NCBI RefSeq assembly: GCF_008843165.1
Contig: NZ_CP044427.1
Span: 1,488,001 to 1,552,000 of the forward strand
Source: Ornithinimicrobium pratense
GTDB lineage: Bacteria > Actinomycetota > Actinomycetes > Actinomycetales > Dermatophilaceae
Length of the DNA stretch: 64,000 nt
Direction: 5' to 3'
Shown in pieces: positions 53,684 to 62,808 of the stretch. Under the pieces are notes generated by a model. The model did not search any database, had not been told where the DNA came from, and saw only the letters and a list, made by a program, of their open reading frames with translations. A program made the position numbers and the translations under genes. Within the stretch, counting starts at the first letter, position 1; every line of letters begins with the position of its first letter.

Positions 53684-53723
53684 GAGGTAGGCCGGTGTCG
53701 CCTTGGCGACACCCACCTACCTC
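53684..53723 (-). terminator. Strong 40-nt hairpin downstream of the iclR/synthetase pair
   Basis: GAGGTAGG-CC-GGTGTCGCC pairs with GGCGACACC-CA-CCTACCTC: 8 bp, a 2-nt mismatch, then 9 bp closed by a TT loop. It starts 86 bases after the stop of the acetyl-CoA-synthetase-like gene and before the lipoprotein gene. No U-tract follows, which is common for actinobacterial terminators. The 290-bp gap 53519-53808 holds these two hairpins and no gene. Confidence 0.55.
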
Positions 53724-53808
53724 AGTCCTGGTCACCTTGCTGTGGCGCCGATGGGGACACTATGGCCACCTGACGCAATGTGCTGCTGCTGGGCAGGCAG
53801 CCTTGGCT

Positions 53809-55710
53809 TCAGCCCTCACCCGCCGCGGTGACCAGCTGCTCCCAGGTAATGCTGCGAGGTGGGCTGTGTCGGTGCTGGGTGGCCAGGGCGGCGACGGCGC
53901 GGCTCAGGGCCTCGCGGCCCAGCTCCTCGCCGAAGCGATCGACCACGAGGATGGCACGGGGACGGGCCAGGCCGCCCAGGGCCTCACGGACGGCGTCCAT
54001 CAGCTCCACGGCCACGGCGTCCAGGTCGGTGCCGCGGGCGCTCTCGGCCATCTCGGGGGTCAGCACTACCGCGGCGACGAGCGACCGACCGAGCTCGACG
54101 TCCTTGCGGACCGTCACCCGGGCCTCGGCCACGAACGGGTGGTCGATCAGCACGTCCCGGACCTCGCGCAGCGAGACCAGCTGGCCCGAGACCGAGACAA
54201 CCTCGTCGGTGCGGCCGAGGAAGACCACCGTGCCGTCCCCGGCCCGCAGGGCCAGGTCGCCGGTGGCGTAGACACCGGGGTGGCGGCCCCAGTGCTCCCA
54301 CGGGTCCTGCGAGACCTCCTCCGAGCCGTCCACCCCGATCATCAGCCCGGCCCATGGGCGTCGCAGCACCACCTCACCAGTGTCACCCGGTGCCACGATC
54401 CGTCCCTCCCGGTCGACGATCTCCAAGCCGCAGTCCGGCATGGGCAGCGCGGCCCCGGCAACATCACCGCCCGATCCGTCGCCGCCGGCCGCATTCGGCC
54501 CGCTGGCCGCAGCATCGCCAGACCCTCCGGCATCGGTGACCCGCACAACCCCACCCAGCTCCAGCTGGCCCCAGGCGTCCAGCAGCTCCAGGTCGGCCCC
54601 GAAGGCGTCCCGGATCCACCCGGCCAGCTCCGGCTCCACCGGCTCGCCCGCGGTGGCCAGGCGGCGCAACGAGGGAGCCGCGTCGACCCGGGGCATGTCC
54701 CGGTCCCAGCCCCGCAGGGTCCGCATCACCGATGGGCTGGTGATGAGCGTCTCCACACCGTAGCGGCGCACGATGTCCCAGGCTCGGCGATGATGCGGCA
54801 CGTCGAGGGTGCCCTCGTACATCACCGAGGCGTCCCCCCAGGCCAGCGGCCCGTAGACCGCGTGGAACTGAGTCACCGCCCAGGCGATGTCGCCCGCGCA
54901 CCAGAACGGGCCACCAGTCCGCAGCCGCCCGTGCACCGCGATCGCGTTAGCCAGGACGCAAGCGGTGCCGTGCAGCACCGACACAGGGTGCCCGCCCCGC
55001 CGCGCGATCGGCACCGAGGCGACCGGGTGGTGGCTTGCGAGCGCGAGGACCTCATCGGTGGTGTGCACCTTGCCGCGCTTGGCGGCCACCACGTCGTGAT
55101 ACCACCGGTCACCCTCGTACCAGGCGACGTCCATCCCGGTGCGCCGCACCACGATCGTGTGCTCGATGCTGCCCACGGCGGACAGGGCGTCGTCAAGCCG
55201 GGCCTTCAGCGGCAGGACCGTCCCGTGCCGCCACGCCCCGTCCTGGGTGAAGATGACCTTCAGGTCCAGCAGGGCCAGCCGGTCGGCCAGCGGCCCCGAC
55301 GGCAGGGCCGAGGGGATGATGCTGTGCACGGCTCCGATGCGGGCGCAGGCCAGCATCACCACCACGGTCTCGGGCAGCCAGCCCAGGTGCAGTCCGACGC
55401 GCTCGCCCGGCTGCACACCCATACCCGTGAGGGCTCGCGCCAGCGTGACCACCTGCTCGTGCAGCTCCCGGTAGGTCAGGTCGCGCCGGTCGCCCGGCTC
55501 ACCCTCCCAGTGGATCGCGTCGTCGTCACCGCGCTCCTGAAGGTGAGCGTCCAGGCAGGTCACGGACAGGTTGAGCCGTGCCCCCGGCAGCCACGCCGCG
55601 CCACGCTCGTCCTCCCCCCACAGCCGAGTGGCGGGGGAGAGCAGGTGCAGCCGCCCCGCGACCTCCTCCCACCGCGGGTCGGGGGACAGCGGGGTCACCC
55701 GGTCAGCCAT
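53809..55710 (-). CDS. Acetyl-CoA-synthetase-like protein with degenerate active-site motifs
   Basis: A 633-residue ANL-superfamily protein most like acetyl-CoA synthetase (GAVHSIIPS, VLHG, WCAGDIAWAVTQFHAVYGPLAWG, VMYEG, and late ATGDLALRAGDGTVVFLGRTDEVVSVSG). The ATP-phosphate loop TSGSTGxPKG is replaced by VPIARRGGHPVSV, the usual WQTETG is WGQLELG, and no C-terminal catalytic Lys segment (PKTRSGK) is seen. It may be inactive, or may bind a ligand without adenylating it. ATG 55710 overlaps the iclR 3' end by 8 bases, so the two are cotranscribed. Confidence 0.8.
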   Translation of the reverse strand: MADRVTPLSPDPRWEEVAGRLHLLSPATRLWGEDERGAAWLPGARLNLSVTCLDAHLQERGDDDAIHWEGEPGDRRDLTYRELHEQVVTLARALTGMGVQPGERVGLHLGWLPETVVVMLACARIGAVHSIIPSALPSGPLADRLALLDLKVIFTQDGAWRHGTVLPLKARLDDALSAVGSIEHTIVVRRTGMDVAWYEGDRWYHDVVAAKRGKVHTTDEVLALASHHPVASVPIARRGGHPVSVLHGTACVLANAIAVHGRLRTGGPFWCAGDIAWAVTQFHAVYGPLAWGDASVMYEGTLDVPHHRRAWDIVRRYGVETLITSPSVMRTLRGWDRDMPRVDAAPSLRRLATAGEPVEPELAGWIRDAFGADLELLDAWGQLELGGVVRVTDAGGSGDAAASGPNAAGGDGSGGDVAGAALPMPDCGLEIVDREGRIVAPGDTGEVVLRRPWAGLMIGVDGSEEVSQDPWEHWGRHPGVYATGDLALRAGDGTVVFLGRTDEVVSVSGQLVSLREVRDVLIDHPFVAEARVTVRKDVELGRSLVAAVVLTPEMAESARGTDLDAVAVELMDAVREALGGLARPRAILVVDRFGEELGREALSRAVAALATQHRHSPPRSITWEQLVTAAGEG

Positions 55711-56449
55711 GGCCCAGCGTCCTTCCTGCCGCCTTCGCGGCCCGGCCCAGGTATGCCGCAGCCTGGGCGATGTGCGTCTCGTCGCCCGGGTCGGGCAGGT
55801 CGGCGGCGAGCGCCCCGACGGCCGCGCCGCTGGCGTCCAGCACCGGGACGGCCACCTCAGCAGGCATGGTCATGTCGTCGGGCTCGTGGGCCAGCCACTC
55901 GCCGGCCGCCCATTCGGCCCGCGCAGCCCGGGCCGACTCCTGCTCCTCGGGGTCGACCAGGCGCACCGCCTGCTGCCACTGCTCCTCGGAGGCGCGGGCA
56001 GCCAGCAGCCGTCCGCCGGCGGTCTCCAGGGCGCGGTGCACCCGGTTGCTCTCCCGGTAGGGCCCCACGACGCCCCCGTCGACACGGTCGACATACACGA
56101 CCTCTCCGCTCACGAGGACCTCGACATGGACGGTCGCCCCGACCTTGTCCCGGACCTGGGACAGGTATGGGGAGGCGGCGCCGATCAGCGGCAGCCGCGT
56201 CAGGTAGTGGTGGGACAGCCGCGCCAGTTCTGGACCCAGCCCGTAGCGCGAGGTAGCCGGGTCCTGGACCGCCAGGTCTGCCAGCACCAGCGAGCGCAGC
56301 AACCGGTGCACGGTCGGGATGGACATCGCCGAGCGCTCCGCGAGGTCGGTGAGCTGGTGGTATGCGGGTCCGTCGGCCAGCAGCTCCAGCAGTGTGACTG
56401 CATTGCGCACGGTCCCCAGACCGCCCCGCCCGTTCTCGATGGTCGCCAT
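55703..56449 (-). CDS. IclR-family transcriptional regulator
   Basis: 248 residues. The N-terminal winged helix-turn-helix is TDLAERSAMSIPTVHRLLRSLV, and the effector domain starts LIGAASPYLSQVRDKVGATVHVEV. ATG 56449 follows AAGGAGG by four bases. It is divergent from the branched-chain-type transporter operon and cotranscribed with the synthetase-like gene. IclR proteins usually sense aromatic or short carboxylic acids, so this one likely controls the transporter. Confidence 0.87.
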   Translation of the reverse strand: MATIENGRGGLGTVRNAVTLLELLADGPAYHQLTDLAERSAMSIPTVHRLLRSLVLADLAVQDPATSRYGLGPELARLSHHYLTRLPLIGAASPYLSQVRDKVGATVHVEVLVSGEVVYVDRVDGGVVGPYRESNRVHRALETAGGRLLAARASEEQWQQAVRLVDPEEQESARAARAEWAAGEWLAHEPDDMTMPAEVAVPVLDASGAAVGALAADLPDPGDETHIAQAAAYLGRAAKAAGRTLGHG

Positions 56450-56527
56450 CCGACCTCCTTTCGCCTGCATCATCCCTGATAGGCAGCCCAGTTGCGACAT
56501 GCGGCCAAAGTTTCCTGTCCGAAGTGC

Positions 56528-56556
56528 TTGATTTTCAGATAGTGGAACCCTACTGT
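56528..56556 (+). promoter_or_regulatory. Possible promoter of the liv-type operon
   Basis: TTGATT (56528-56533) and TACTGT (56551-56556) are separated by 17 bp in the iclR-livG divergent gap. The area is notably AT-richer than its surroundings (GATTTTCAGATAGTGGAA). TTTTC and GGAA flank an imperfect dyad that might be an IclR site. Moderate support only. Confidence 0.4.
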
Positions 56557-56602
56557 CAGTCCAGCCAGCACGTCACCGACGACCTGCAGGGAAGGACCGA
56601 CC

Positions 56603-57529
56603 TTGCTTACTCGCGCATATCAACACTCCCTCAACGGCAGCCATCTGCCGGCCGGGGAGCCGTTGCTCGAGGTGGACGGCGTGTCGCTGCGCTTCGGCGG
56701 AGTCACCGCCCTGAGCGACATCAGCTTCACCGTCACCCAAGGCCATGTGCACGCCATCATCGGCCCCAACGGCGCCGGCAAGTCCTCGATGCTCAACTGC
56801 ATCAGCGGGATCTACCACCCCCAGGAGGGCCAGATCCGGCTGCAGACCGCCGCGGAGTCGGGCGAACGGACGACCTCGACGCTGACCCAGCTGCCGCCCC
56901 ACAAGATCGCCCGTCTCGGCGTGGCCCGCAGCTTCCAGAACATCGAGCTGTTCTCCCACCTCACGGTGCTGGAGAACCTCATGCTCGGCCGGCACATCCA
57001 CATGAAGCACAGCGTCGCCGCCTCGATGCTGTGGTTCGGTCCGGCCCGCAAGCAGGAAATCGCCCACCGCCGGCTCGTCGAGGAGGTCATCGACCTGCTC
57101 CAGCTGCAGGCCTTCCGGTCCAAGCCTGTCGGAGCCCTGGCCTACGGCATCCAGAAGCGGGTCGAGCTAGGCCGCGCGCTGTGCATCCAGCCGGCGCTGC
57201 TGCTGCTCGATGAGCCGATGGCCGGGATGAACGTGGAGGAGAAGGAGGACATGGCCCGCTACGTCCTGGACGTCCACGAGCTGGCCGGCGTGACGGTGGT
57301 CCTGATCGAGCACGACATGAACGTCGTCATGGACATCTCCGACTGGGTCAGCGTGCTGGACTTCGGTCGGCTCATCGCCGACGGCACCCCTGATGACGTG
57401 AAGACCAACCCGGCCGTGATCGAGGCCTACCTCGGCTCCGACGACGAGGACTCCGCGGTCCGCGAGGCGCTGCAGACGATGCAGGAGCAGGTCGAGCAGG
57501 ACCAGATCGAGAGCGACGCCCGTGGCTAG
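56603..57529 (+). CDS. Branched-chain-type ABC transporter ATP-binding protein (LivG-like)
   Basis: 308 residues. Walker A is GPNGAGKSS, the signature region is the LivG-type LAYGIQKRVELGRAL, and Walker B is LLLLDEPMAG. The C-terminus carries an extra acidic helical tail of about 35 residues. The TTG start at 56603 is supported by GGAAGGA and by the lack of an ATG before Walker A. It overlaps the next gene by 8 bases. Confidence 0.87.
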   Translation: MLTRAYQHSLNGSHLPAGEPLLEVDGVSLRFGGVTALSDISFTVTQGHVHAIIGPNGAGKSSMLNCISGIYHPQEGQIRLQTAAESGERTTSTLTQLPPHKIARLGVARSFQNIELFSHLTVLENLMLGRHIHMKHSVAASMLWFGPARKQEIAHRRLVEEVIDLLQLQAFRSKPVGALAYGIQKRVELGRALCIQPALLLLDEPMAGMNVEEKEDMARYVLDVHELAGVTVVLIEHDMNVVMDISDWVSVLDFGRLIADGTPDDVKTNPAVIEAYLGSDDEDSAVREALQTMQEQVEQDQIESDARG

Positions 57530-59507
57530 CAGTCCCCCGAGCCCCGCCCTGGACCTGGCCCGCGACACCTTCCCCCGGCTGCTGCGCCAGCTCGCAGAGG
57601 TGCGGCCCAACGATGTGGCGATGCAGGAGAAGCTCTACGGCATCTGGCAGCCGATCACCTGGTCCGACTACGCCCGCCGCGTCGAGGACTTCGCCCACGG
57701 GCTGGCCGGCTTCGGCGTCGAGCGCGGCTCGATCATCGCTGTCCTGGGCGACAACCGGCCCGAATGGCTCATCGCCGAGCTCGCCGCCCAGAGTATGGGC
57801 GCAGCCGTGGTCGGCATCTACCCCACCTCCATCGGCGAGGAGCTCGAGCACATCCTGGCCAAGTCCGCGGCCCGCGTCGTGGTCGTCGAGGACCAGGAGC
57901 AGGTCGACAAGCTCCTGCGGCTCAAAGAACTCGGGCGAGACCTCGACATCGGACAGGTCATCTTCTACGACCCCCACGGGCTGGAGCAGTATGACGACCC
58001 CTGGCTGATCGACTTCACCGAGGTCGAGCGACGCGGCCGGGAGCGCTCAGAGGCCCAGCCGCACTGGTTCGCCGAGCAGGTCGAGCTGGGCCGGCCGGAC
58101 GACATCGCGGTCATCTGCACCACCTCGGGCACCACCTCCAAGCCCAAGCTCGGCGAGTTGTCCCACGCCAACCTGCTGGCGATGGCGCACAACCTCACCC
58201 AGATCGACCCGGCCGACAGCTCCTTCCGCTACGTCTCCTTCCTGCCCTTCGCCTGGATCGGCGAGCAGATGCTCGCGGTCGCGATCGGGCTGGGGCGCGG
58301 GCTGACGATCAGCTTCCCCGAGGACGCCTCCACCCAGCGCTCGGACCTGCGCGAGATCGGTCCAGACGTCATGTTCTCCCCGCCCCGGATCTGGGAGTCG
58401 ATGCTCTCCGAGGTCCAGGTCCGCATCGACGAGGCCGGCTGGCTCAAGCGCAAGGTCTTCGGCTGGGGCTACGACATCGGTGACAAGGCCGCGCGCGCCC
58501 GCGTCCAGGGCAAGGGCCGCAGTGGGCTGCTGACCAAGCTCGCCGACGCGGTCAGCACCCGCCCGGTGCGCGACCAGCTCGGCCTGGCCCGGGTGCAGCG
58601 CGCCTACACCGGCGGCGCCCCGCTGGGCCCCGACGTCTTCCGCTTTTTCCACGCGATCGGGGTCAACCTCAAGCAGATCTACGGGCAGACCGAGATCTGC
58701 GGGATCGCCGTCGTCCACCGCGACGACGACATTGCCTTCAACACCGTCGGCACCCCCATCCCCGGGACCGACCTGCGGATCACCGACGACGGCGAGATCC
58801 TGCTGCGCTCGCCCTCGGTGTTCCGCGGTTACCACCGCCAGCCGGCGGAGACGGCCAAGACGGTCGACGCGGATGGGTGGCTGCATACCGGCGATGCGGG
58901 TTATCTGGACGAGGACGGCCACCTGGTTGTCATCGACCGCGCCAAGGACGTGCTGACCGCACCGGACGGCAGCCGCTACTCCAGCCAGTTCATCGAGAAC
59001 AAGGTCAAGTTCAGCCCCTACGTCGAGGAGGCTGTGGTCTTCGGCCCCGAGCGGGCCGGCCAGGGGATGACCGCGATGGTCATTCTCGACCCCGGCACCG
59101 TCGGGTCCTGGGCCGAGCACGAGCGGTTGTCCTACACGACCTACACCGACCTGGCGGCCAAGGACGAGGTCTACGACCTGGTCGCCGAAGAGATCGTGCA
59201 CGCCAACGAGGACCTGCCCGAGGCGATCCGGGTCCAGCGCTTCGTGCTGCTGCACAAGCAGCTCGACCCCGACGATGACGAGATCACCCGCACCCGCAAG
59301 GTCCGCCGCAACGTCATCGACGAGCGCTACGCCACCATCATCGCCGCCCTGCGCGCCGGCGAGGGCGAGGCCCGGATCAGCAGCCGCGTCACCTACCAGG
59401 ACGGCTCCTCGGTCGTGCGGGAGCTGGGGCTGCGCATCTTCGACCTGACCACCTACGAGATCCCGCAGGGCCGGGGTCGCCGGCCGGTATGGAGTGGGCG
59501 CCGATGA
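57522..59507 (+). CDS. Long-chain acyl-CoA-synthetase-like AMP-forming ligase
   Basis: A 661-residue ANL-superfamily ligase that would activate a carboxylic acid with ATP and CoA. Motifs: TTSGTTSKPK (P-loop with Ser in place of one Gly), YGQTEICG, TGDAGYLDEDG, and IDRAKDVLTAPDG. A C-terminal ITRTRKVRRN supplies the late Lys region. This FadD15-like type is often encoded inside liv-type transporter operons. GTG 57522 overlaps livG. Substrate (fatty, branched or aromatic acid) is unknown. Confidence 0.85.
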   Translation: MASSPPSPALDLARDTFPRLLRQLAEVRPNDVAMQEKLYGIWQPITWSDYARRVEDFAHGLAGFGVERGSIIAVLGDNRPEWLIAELAAQSMGAAVVGIYPTSIGEELEHILAKSAARVVVVEDQEQVDKLLRLKELGRDLDIGQVIFYDPHGLEQYDDPWLIDFTEVERRGRERSEAQPHWFAEQVELGRPDDIAVICTTSGTTSKPKLGELSHANLLAMAHNLTQIDPADSSFRYVSFLPFAWIGEQMLAVAIGLGRGLTISFPEDASTQRSDLREIGPDVMFSPPRIWESMLSEVQVRIDEAGWLKRKVFGWGYDIGDKAARARVQGKGRSGLLTKLADAVSTRPVRDQLGLARVQRAYTGGAPLGPDVFRFFHAIGVNLKQIYGQTEICGIAVVHRDDDIAFNTVGTPIPGTDLRITDDGEILLRSPSVFRGYHRQPAETAKTVDADGWLHTGDAGYLDEDGHLVVIDRAKDVLTAPDGSRYSSQFIENKVKFSPYVEEAVVFGPERAGQGMTAMVILDPGTVGSWAEHERLSYTTYTDLAAKDEVYDLVAEEIVHANEDLPEAIRVQRFVLLHKQLDPDDDEITRTRKVRRNVIDERYATIIAALRAGEGEARISSRVTYQDGSSVVRELGLRIFDLTTYEIPQGRGRRPVWSGRR

Positions 59508-59583
59508 GCGACAGCGTCGTGAGGACACGAGCTTGTGAGGCGGGACAGTGCGTGCGGCGCGTCCAGGGCCTTGAGGAGGCACG

Positions 59584-60456
59584 ATGAGCACCTTCGTCAG
59601 TGTGCTGGCCTACGGGCTGGCCGACGGCGCGATCCTGGCGTTGGCCGCGCTGGGCTTCGTGCTGATCTACAAGGCCACGTCGGTCATCAACTTCGCCCAG
59701 GGCGAGTTCCTGCTCGTGGGTGCCTACATGTTCTACACCGCGTTCGTGGTGATGAGGCTGCCGCTGCTGCTGGCCGTGCTGGTCGGTGTCGTGGTGGCCA
59801 CGCTCATCGGCGTGCTCGTGGAACGGCTGATCCTGCGCCCGATGATCGGGGAGAGCGCGATCAGCATCATCATGGTCACGATCGGCCTGTCCTCGCTGCT
59901 GCGGGCGCTGGTGCAGATGTTCTACGGCACCCGCCCCCAGCCGATGCCGGCGATCTTGCCTCGCGGCTCGGTGCAGATCCTGGGCGCCACGGTGCCGATC
60001 AACCGCCTGCTGGTCATCCTCGTCGCGGCCGTCGTGCTCACCGCGTTCACGATCTTCTTCCGCAAGTCCCGGCACGGCATCGCGATGCGCGCCGTGGCCG
60101 ACGACCAGCAGGCGGCCATGACGATGGGCATCTCGGTGCGCCGCATCTTCGCCATGGCTTGGGCGTTGGCCGGCGTCAGCGCTCTCATCGCCGGTGTCCT
60201 GCTCGCCGACATCTCCGCGGTCGACCAGAACCTCGCGGCGTTCGGCCTGCTCGTCTTCCCCGTCGTCATCCTCGGCGGCCTGGACTCGGTGCCAGGCACG
60301 ATCGTCGGCGGCATGATCATGGGCCTGCTCATCCAGGCCACCGCCAGCTACTGGGAGGCCGGCCTGGCCGTCGTCATCCCCTATGTCGTCCTCGTCCTCA
60401 TCCTGCTGGTCAAGCCCTACGGGCTGTTCGGCGAGACCCGCATCGAGAGGGTGTGA
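59584..60456 (+). CDS. Branched-chain-type ABC permease (LivH-like)
   Basis: A 290-residue LivH permease with about eight membrane segments. Hallmarks: YGLADGAILALAALGFVLIYKA (key part LGFVLIYKA), INFAQGEFLLVGAYM, and GLDSVPGTIVGG near the end. The ATG at 59584 follows GAGGAGG. The 76-base gap to the ligase gene shows no feature. Confidence 0.9.
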   Translation: MSTFVSVLAYGLADGAILALAALGFVLIYKATSVINFAQGEFLLVGAYMFYTAFVVMRLPLLLAVLVGVVVATLIGVLVERLILRPMIGESAISIIMVTIGLSSLLRALVQMFYGTRPQPMPAILPRGSVQILGATVPINRLLVILVAAVVLTAFTIFFRKSRHGIAMRAVADDQQAAMTMGISVRRIFAMAWALAGVSALIAGVLLADISAVDQNLAAFGLLVFPVVILGGLDSVPGTIVGGMIMGLLIQATASYWEAGLAVVIPYVVLVLILLVKPYGLFGETRIERV

Positions 60457-60463
60457 GCAGCCC

Positions 60464-61534
60464 GTGGCCATGACCGCCACCGGTGTCCACCACCGGTCCT
60501 ACACCTCCGAGCTACGCCTGCGCGCGACGCGGGCCGAGTATGTCCGCCTGGCACTGATGGGCGTGCTGCTGGTCGTCGTGCCGTTCGTGCTCGACAACTA
60601 CTGGATGTCGATCGCCAACACGATCCTCATTGCCATCATCGGCGCCGTCGGGCTCAACATCCTGGTCGGCTACACCGGGCAGATCTCCCTGGGGCAGGGC
60701 GGCTTCCTCGCCGTGGGTGCTTACACCTCGGTGATCCTCTCGGACCGGATGGGCCTGCCCACCCCGCTCGCGATCGCCTTCGCGGTGGTCTTCACCGCGG
60801 TCGTCGGCACCTTCTTCGGCCTGCCGGGGCTGCGGCTCAAGGGGCTCTACCTGGCGATCGCCACCTTGGCCAGCCAGCAGATCATCGAATTCTTCATCCG
60901 CCGCGATATCGGCGACTTCCTCACCGGCGGTCTGGGCTACATCAACGTCGAGCGGTTCGGTTTCCTCGGCTTCCAGATCGGTGGCCGAGACGTCTTCGAG
61001 CGGCAGTGGTACGTCATCCTGGCGATCCTGGCGGTGCTGTCGGTGATGGCCGCCCGCAACCTGTTCCGCACCGGCCTGGGCCGCTCGTTCATGGCGGTGC
61101 GCGACCAGGACATCGCCGCCGAGGCGATCGGGGTCAACCTGACCCGGGCCAAGCTGACCGCCTTCGCCGTCTCCTCCGGCTTCGTCGGGCTCGCCGGTGC
61201 GCTCACCGCGCACTACAGCGAGGTCGTCTCCTGGGAGAAGTTCACCCTGCAGGTCTCGATCCTCTACCTGGCGATGATCATCGTCGGTGGGTTGGGCAGC
61301 ATCGCCGGCGCGGTCTATGGGGCCATCTTCATGACCCTGCTCCCGGTGGTCATCCGCAACGTCGCCAACGCCTTCGAGTCGGTCGTGCCGTTCCTGGGCA
61401 ACCAGCTGCCCGCGGTGCAGAACGCGACCTTCGGTTTGGTCATCATCCTCTTCCTCATCATCGAGCCCAGAGGGTTGAACCGGCTCTGGGAACGGATCAA
61501 AGAGTTCTTCCGGTTCTGGCCCTTCCGTTACTGA
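60464..61534 (+). CDS. Branched-chain-type ABC permease (LivM-like)
   Basis: A 356-residue LivM permease. Hallmarks: GLNILVGYTGQISLGQGGF, LRLKGLYLAIATLA, GRSFMAVRDQDIAAEAIGVN and GGLGSIAGAVYGA, and it ends in a basic amphipathic tail. GTG 60464 is 8 bases after livH; ATG 60470 is an alternative. Confidence 0.9.
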   Translation: MAMTATGVHHRSYTSELRLRATRAEYVRLALMGVLLVVVPFVLDNYWMSIANTILIAIIGAVGLNILVGYTGQISLGQGGFLAVGAYTSVILSDRMGLPTPLAIAFAVVFTAVVGTFFGLPGLRLKGLYLAIATLASQQIIEFFIRRDIGDFLTGGLGYINVERFGFLGFQIGGRDVFERQWYVILAILAVLSVMAARNLFRTGLGRSFMAVRDQDIAAEAIGVNLTRAKLTAFAVSSGFVGLAGALTAHYSEVVSWEKFTLQVSILYLAMIIVGGLGSIAGAVYGAIFMTLLPVVIRNVANAFESVVPFLGNQLPAVQNATFGLVIILFLIIEPRGLNRLWERIKEFFRFWPFRY

Positions 61535-61599
61535 CGCCCCTGTAGTCCCCCCGACCCCAGCCCACGACATACCTGCAAGACACCCCCAAGGAGAGAACC

Positions 61600-62808
61600 A
61601 TGAACCGCACACGACGTGGAGCCCTGATCGCCTCACTGGCTGCCCTGACCCTCGGGCTGTCGGCCTGCGGCAACGGTGACGGCGGAGGCGGCGACGGTGA
61701 CGCCAGTCCCATCCCGATCGGCATCATCGCCGACCTGTCCGGCGCGACCGGTGACGTCGGCACGCCCTACAACCAGGGCATGCTCGCCTACATCAACCAC
61801 CTCAACGCTGAGGGCGGCATCGACGGGCGGATGATCGAGGCCGACTCCAACGACTACGCCTACGAGGTGCCGCAGGCCGAGGATCTCTACCGCCAGTACG
61901 TCAACGACGGCGTCGTCGCCGTCCAGGGTTGGGGCACCGGAGACACCGAGGCGCTGCACACCCGCGTCGGCCAGGACGAGCTGCCGTTCATGTCCGGCTC
62001 GTTCGCCGAGTCGCTCACCGACCCGAACGAGGCGCCTTACAACTTCGTCGTCGCACCGACCTACTCCGACCAGATGCGCGTGGCGCTGAACTGGATCAAC
62101 GAGGACTCTGGCGGCGACGCCGAAGTCGCGGTCTTCCACCACGACAGCCCCTTCGGCACCGCCCCGGTCGCCGACGGCCAGGAGTGGGTGGAGGAGCAGG
62201 GCTACGGGCTGGGCTACCAGGCCTACGCGATGCCCGGCGGCCAGCAGAACTACGTCGGCCTGCTGAACCAGGCGCAGAGCCAGGGTGCGCAGTACATCGT
62301 CATCCAGAACGTGGCCAGCCCGGCCGCGCTCGTCGCCCGGGACATCGCCGACCAGAACCTGGACATGACGATCGTCTGCCTCAACTGGTGCGGCAACGAG
62401 CTGTTCATCGACACCGCAGGGGAGCAGGCCGCCGAGGGCCACATGCTCATCCAGCCGTTCGCGCCGCTCAGTGTGGAGAAGGAAGGGCACGGGATCATCA
62501 ACGACTACCTCGAGGAGGAGGGCATCGACCCCGAGAGTGTCGGCACTTCCTGGGTCCAGGGCTGGTACGTCATGCACGTCATGGCCGAGGGCATCCGCCA
62601 GGCGGTGGAGAACAACGACGGCGAGGAGCTCACCGGCGAGATGATCCGGGAGGCCCTGGAGACGATGGGCCCGATCGACACCGGCGGCGTCATCGGCGAA
62701 GGTGCTATCGAGTTCTCCGCGGAGAGCCACCGCGGCTCCACCAGCACCGGTGTCTACCGGGCCGAGGGCGGCCAGATGGTCGAGGTCGAGGCGGGCGCCA
62801 CGCCATGA
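61600..62808 (+). CDS. Branched-chain-type ABC substrate-binding lipoprotein (LivK-like)
   Basis: A 402-residue Peripla_BP_6 protein. The signal peptide ends LGLSAC (Cys23), then IPIGIIADLSGATGDVGTPYNQGMLAYI opens the first lobe. It has a distinct cysteine pair (CLNWCGNE) in the ligand region that is not typical of LivK. ATG 61600 follows GGAGAGAA. It overlaps livF as ATGA. Confidence 0.88.
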   Translation: MNRTRRGALIASLAALTLGLSACGNGDGGGGDGDASPIPIGIIADLSGATGDVGTPYNQGMLAYINHLNAEGGIDGRMIEADSNDYAYEVPQAEDLYRQYVNDGVVAVQGWGTGDTEALHTRVGQDELPFMSGSFAESLTDPNEAPYNFVVAPTYSDQMRVALNWINEDSGGDAEVAVFHHDSPFGTAPVADGQEWVEEQGYGLGYQAYAMPGGQQNYVGLLNQAQSQGAQYIVIQNVASPAALVARDIADQNLDMTIVCLNWCGNELFIDTAGEQAAEGHMLIQPFAPLSVEKEGHGIINDYLEEEGIDPESVGTSWVQGWYVMHVMAEGIRQAVENNDGEELTGEMIREALETMGPIDTGGVIGEGAIEFSAESHRGSTSTGVYRAEGGQMVEVEAGATP

